Shown here: positions 4,965 through 5,688 of the stretch, one piece after another
Position numbering within the stretch: the first letter of the stretch is position 1
How the letters are laid out: the number at the start of each line of letters is the position of its first letter
Source: Chloroflexota bacterium
GTDB lineage: Bacteria; Chloroflexota; Limnocylindria; Limnocylindrales; CSP1-4
Length of the DNA stretch: 5,688 nucleotides
Direction of reading: 5' to 3'
NCBI GenBank assembly: GCA_027346765.1
Contig: DAIERN010000101.1
Span: 1 to 5,688 of the forward strand
Program-made: the position numbers and the translations under genes
Notes under the pieces: generated by a model
The model's input: the letters and a program-made list of their open reading frames with translations, nothing else
Database searches by the model: none
Told to the model about the DNA's origin: nothing

Positions 4965-5688
4965 ATGTTCGACCAGTTCGGCGACTTCAAGCGTCAGCTC
5001 CCCGACCGCGACGCGGACGAAACCAACGATTGGGTCCAGTCGCTCGACTCGGTCATCGAGGATGAGGGCAAGGCGCGCGCCCAGTTCATCCTGTATCGCC
5101 TCCTAAAGCGAGCGCGGCAGCACAACCTGGGCCTGCCGCCGCTGACCGCGACGCGCTACATCAACACGATCTCGCCCGAGCAGGAGCCGCCCTTCCCCGG
5201 CCGACGAGCATCTCGAGCGCCGTATCCGCGCCTATATCCGTTGGAACGCCGCAGTCATGGTCGTCCGGGCCAACAAGCATTCGGAGGGCATAGGTGGCCA
5301 CCTCGCCACCTATGCATCGTCGGCCTCCCTCTACGAGGTGGGCTTCAACCACTTCTTCAAGGGCAAAGACGCCCAGGGGATGGGCGACCAGATCTTCTTC
5401 CAGGGCCACGCCGCGCCGGGCATCTACGCCCGCGCCTTCCTCGAGGGCCGGCTGACCGCCGACCAGCTGGACAACTTCCGCCAGGAAGTCGGCGGCAACG
5501 GCCTCAGCTCGTACCCCCACCCGCGCCTGATGCCCGACTTCTGGGAGTTCCCCACCGTCTCGATGGGCCTGGGGCCGCTGGCGGCGATCTTCCTTGCCCG
5601 TGCGATCAATGGGAGGCCTTCGGCCATCGCGTGGATCACGCGCGCCGGGCCCATGCCAACGGTGCTTGCGATCCTGACGCCGGCCTGG
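4965..5688 (+). CDS. aceE: Pyruvate dehydrogenase E1 component AceE, N-terminal part, frameshifted and cut by window edge
   Basis: Homodimeric-type E1 of the pyruvate dehydrogenase complex; it decarboxylates pyruvate with thiamine diphosphate and passes the acetyl group to E2. Only the first ~210 of a usual ~890-930 residues are present. After restoring the frame, ThDP-site segments are visible: [14 protein letters not shown] (H112, equivalent to His106 in E. coli) and [18 protein letters not shown] (H148, equivalent to His142), then [25 protein letters not shown] (181-205). Residues 1-79 are in the ATG frame through 5201; from 5203 ([11 protein letters not shown]) the AceE match continues in the +1 frame. 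GGC-C-GAC indicates one extra C at about 5201-5202. A sequencing or assembly error is likeliest, though a true mutation is possible. After GPLAAI (to ~5589) the expected AIYQAR...RYL...RG sequence is replaced by unrelated residues up to the edge. The GDGEMDE ThDP motif is not reached. The ATG at 4965 matches family starts and has no Shine-Dalgarno. Confidence 0.88.
   Translation, partial: MFDQFGDFKRQLPDRDADETNDWVQSLDSVIEDEGKARAQFILYRLLKRARQHNLGLPPLTATRYINTISPEQEPPFPGRRASRAPYPRLYPLERRSHGRPGQQAFGGHRWPPRHLCIVGLPLRGGLQPLLQGQRRPGDGRPDLLPGPRRAGHLRPRLPRGPADRRPAGQLPPGSRRQRPQLVPPPAPDARLLGVPHRLDGPGAAGGDLPCPCDQWEAFGHRVDHARRAHANGACDPDAGL
5590..5688. other. Terminal segment not matching AceE, probable chimeric end
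   Basis: AceE homology is strong up to GPLAAI and then stops. The aceE frame reads [20 protein letters not shown] and onward, with none of the conserved residues expected here. The - strand is also open across the segment ([20 protein letters not shown]), which reads like ordinary protein but which I do not recognise. The segment is about as long as the misplaced DnaQ piece at the left edge. Confidence 0.5.

Noticed and set aside
5202..5688. Continuation of the aceE ATG frame to the window edge without a stop
   Set aside because: After 5201 this frame is Pro/Arg/Gly-rich with no AceE residues, while the +1 frame matches AceE closely.
1..5688. CRISPR arrays, tRNA genes, insertion sequences, phage genes
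   Set aside because: No regular repeats, cloverleaf-like segments, transposase motifs or terminal inverted repeats were seen.

Overview
This is a short, GC-rich stretch of bacterial DNA with tightly packed genes, frequent GTG starts and stop/start overlaps. A PpgK-type polyphosphate glucokinase, a homodimeric-type AceE (pyruvate dehydrogenase E1) and a putative leaderless promoter fit a GC-rich lineage such as Actinomycetota, Chloroflexota or a relative. That placement is inference from gene types and composition; there is no rRNA or other phylogenetic marker here.

Left part, + strand (2-2057): an inositol-monophosphatase-family gene, a single-domain VOC (glyoxalase/extradiol dioxygenase fold) protein and a Fes/EsteraseD-like alpha/beta hydrolase. 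Each start codon overlaps the preceding stop by 4 nt (ATGA at 703-706, GTGA at 1185-1188), so the three are probably one translationally coupled operon of three hydrolytic or metal-dependent enzymes with unknown substrates. The IMPase gene lacks its normal N-terminus. Its first ~100 nt instead read, in frame, as part of a DnaQ (DNA polymerase III epsilon) exonuclease domain.

Middle, - strand (3858-2065): a polyphosphate-glucokinase-like ROK kinase followed after 3 nt by a stand-alone 5'-3' exonuclease (PIN/FEN-like), together a two-gene operon. It converges on the esterase gene, and a small perfect hairpin holds both stop codons. Divergent from the kinase, on the + strand (3928-4662), is a gene for an XRE-type HTH domain fused to a PD-(D/E)XK nuclease-like domain.

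Right part, + strand: about 300 nt without a convincing gene (4663-4964) hold an imperfect 11-bp inverted repeat and, just before aceE, a plausible promoter that leaves almost no 5' UTR. The aceE N-terminus begins at 4965, carries a one-base insertion near 5201-5202 and runs off the window. Its last ~90-100 nt no longer match AceE.

The main conclusion of the hunt is that both ends of the window depart from the expected protein family about 100 nt from the edge (DnaQ-to-IMPase at ~95-107, AceE-to-unknown at ~5590-5602). This symmetry looks more like chimeric contig ends than biology. I found no convincing new multi-gene system. The HTH-nuclease fusion is the most biologically interesting gene.
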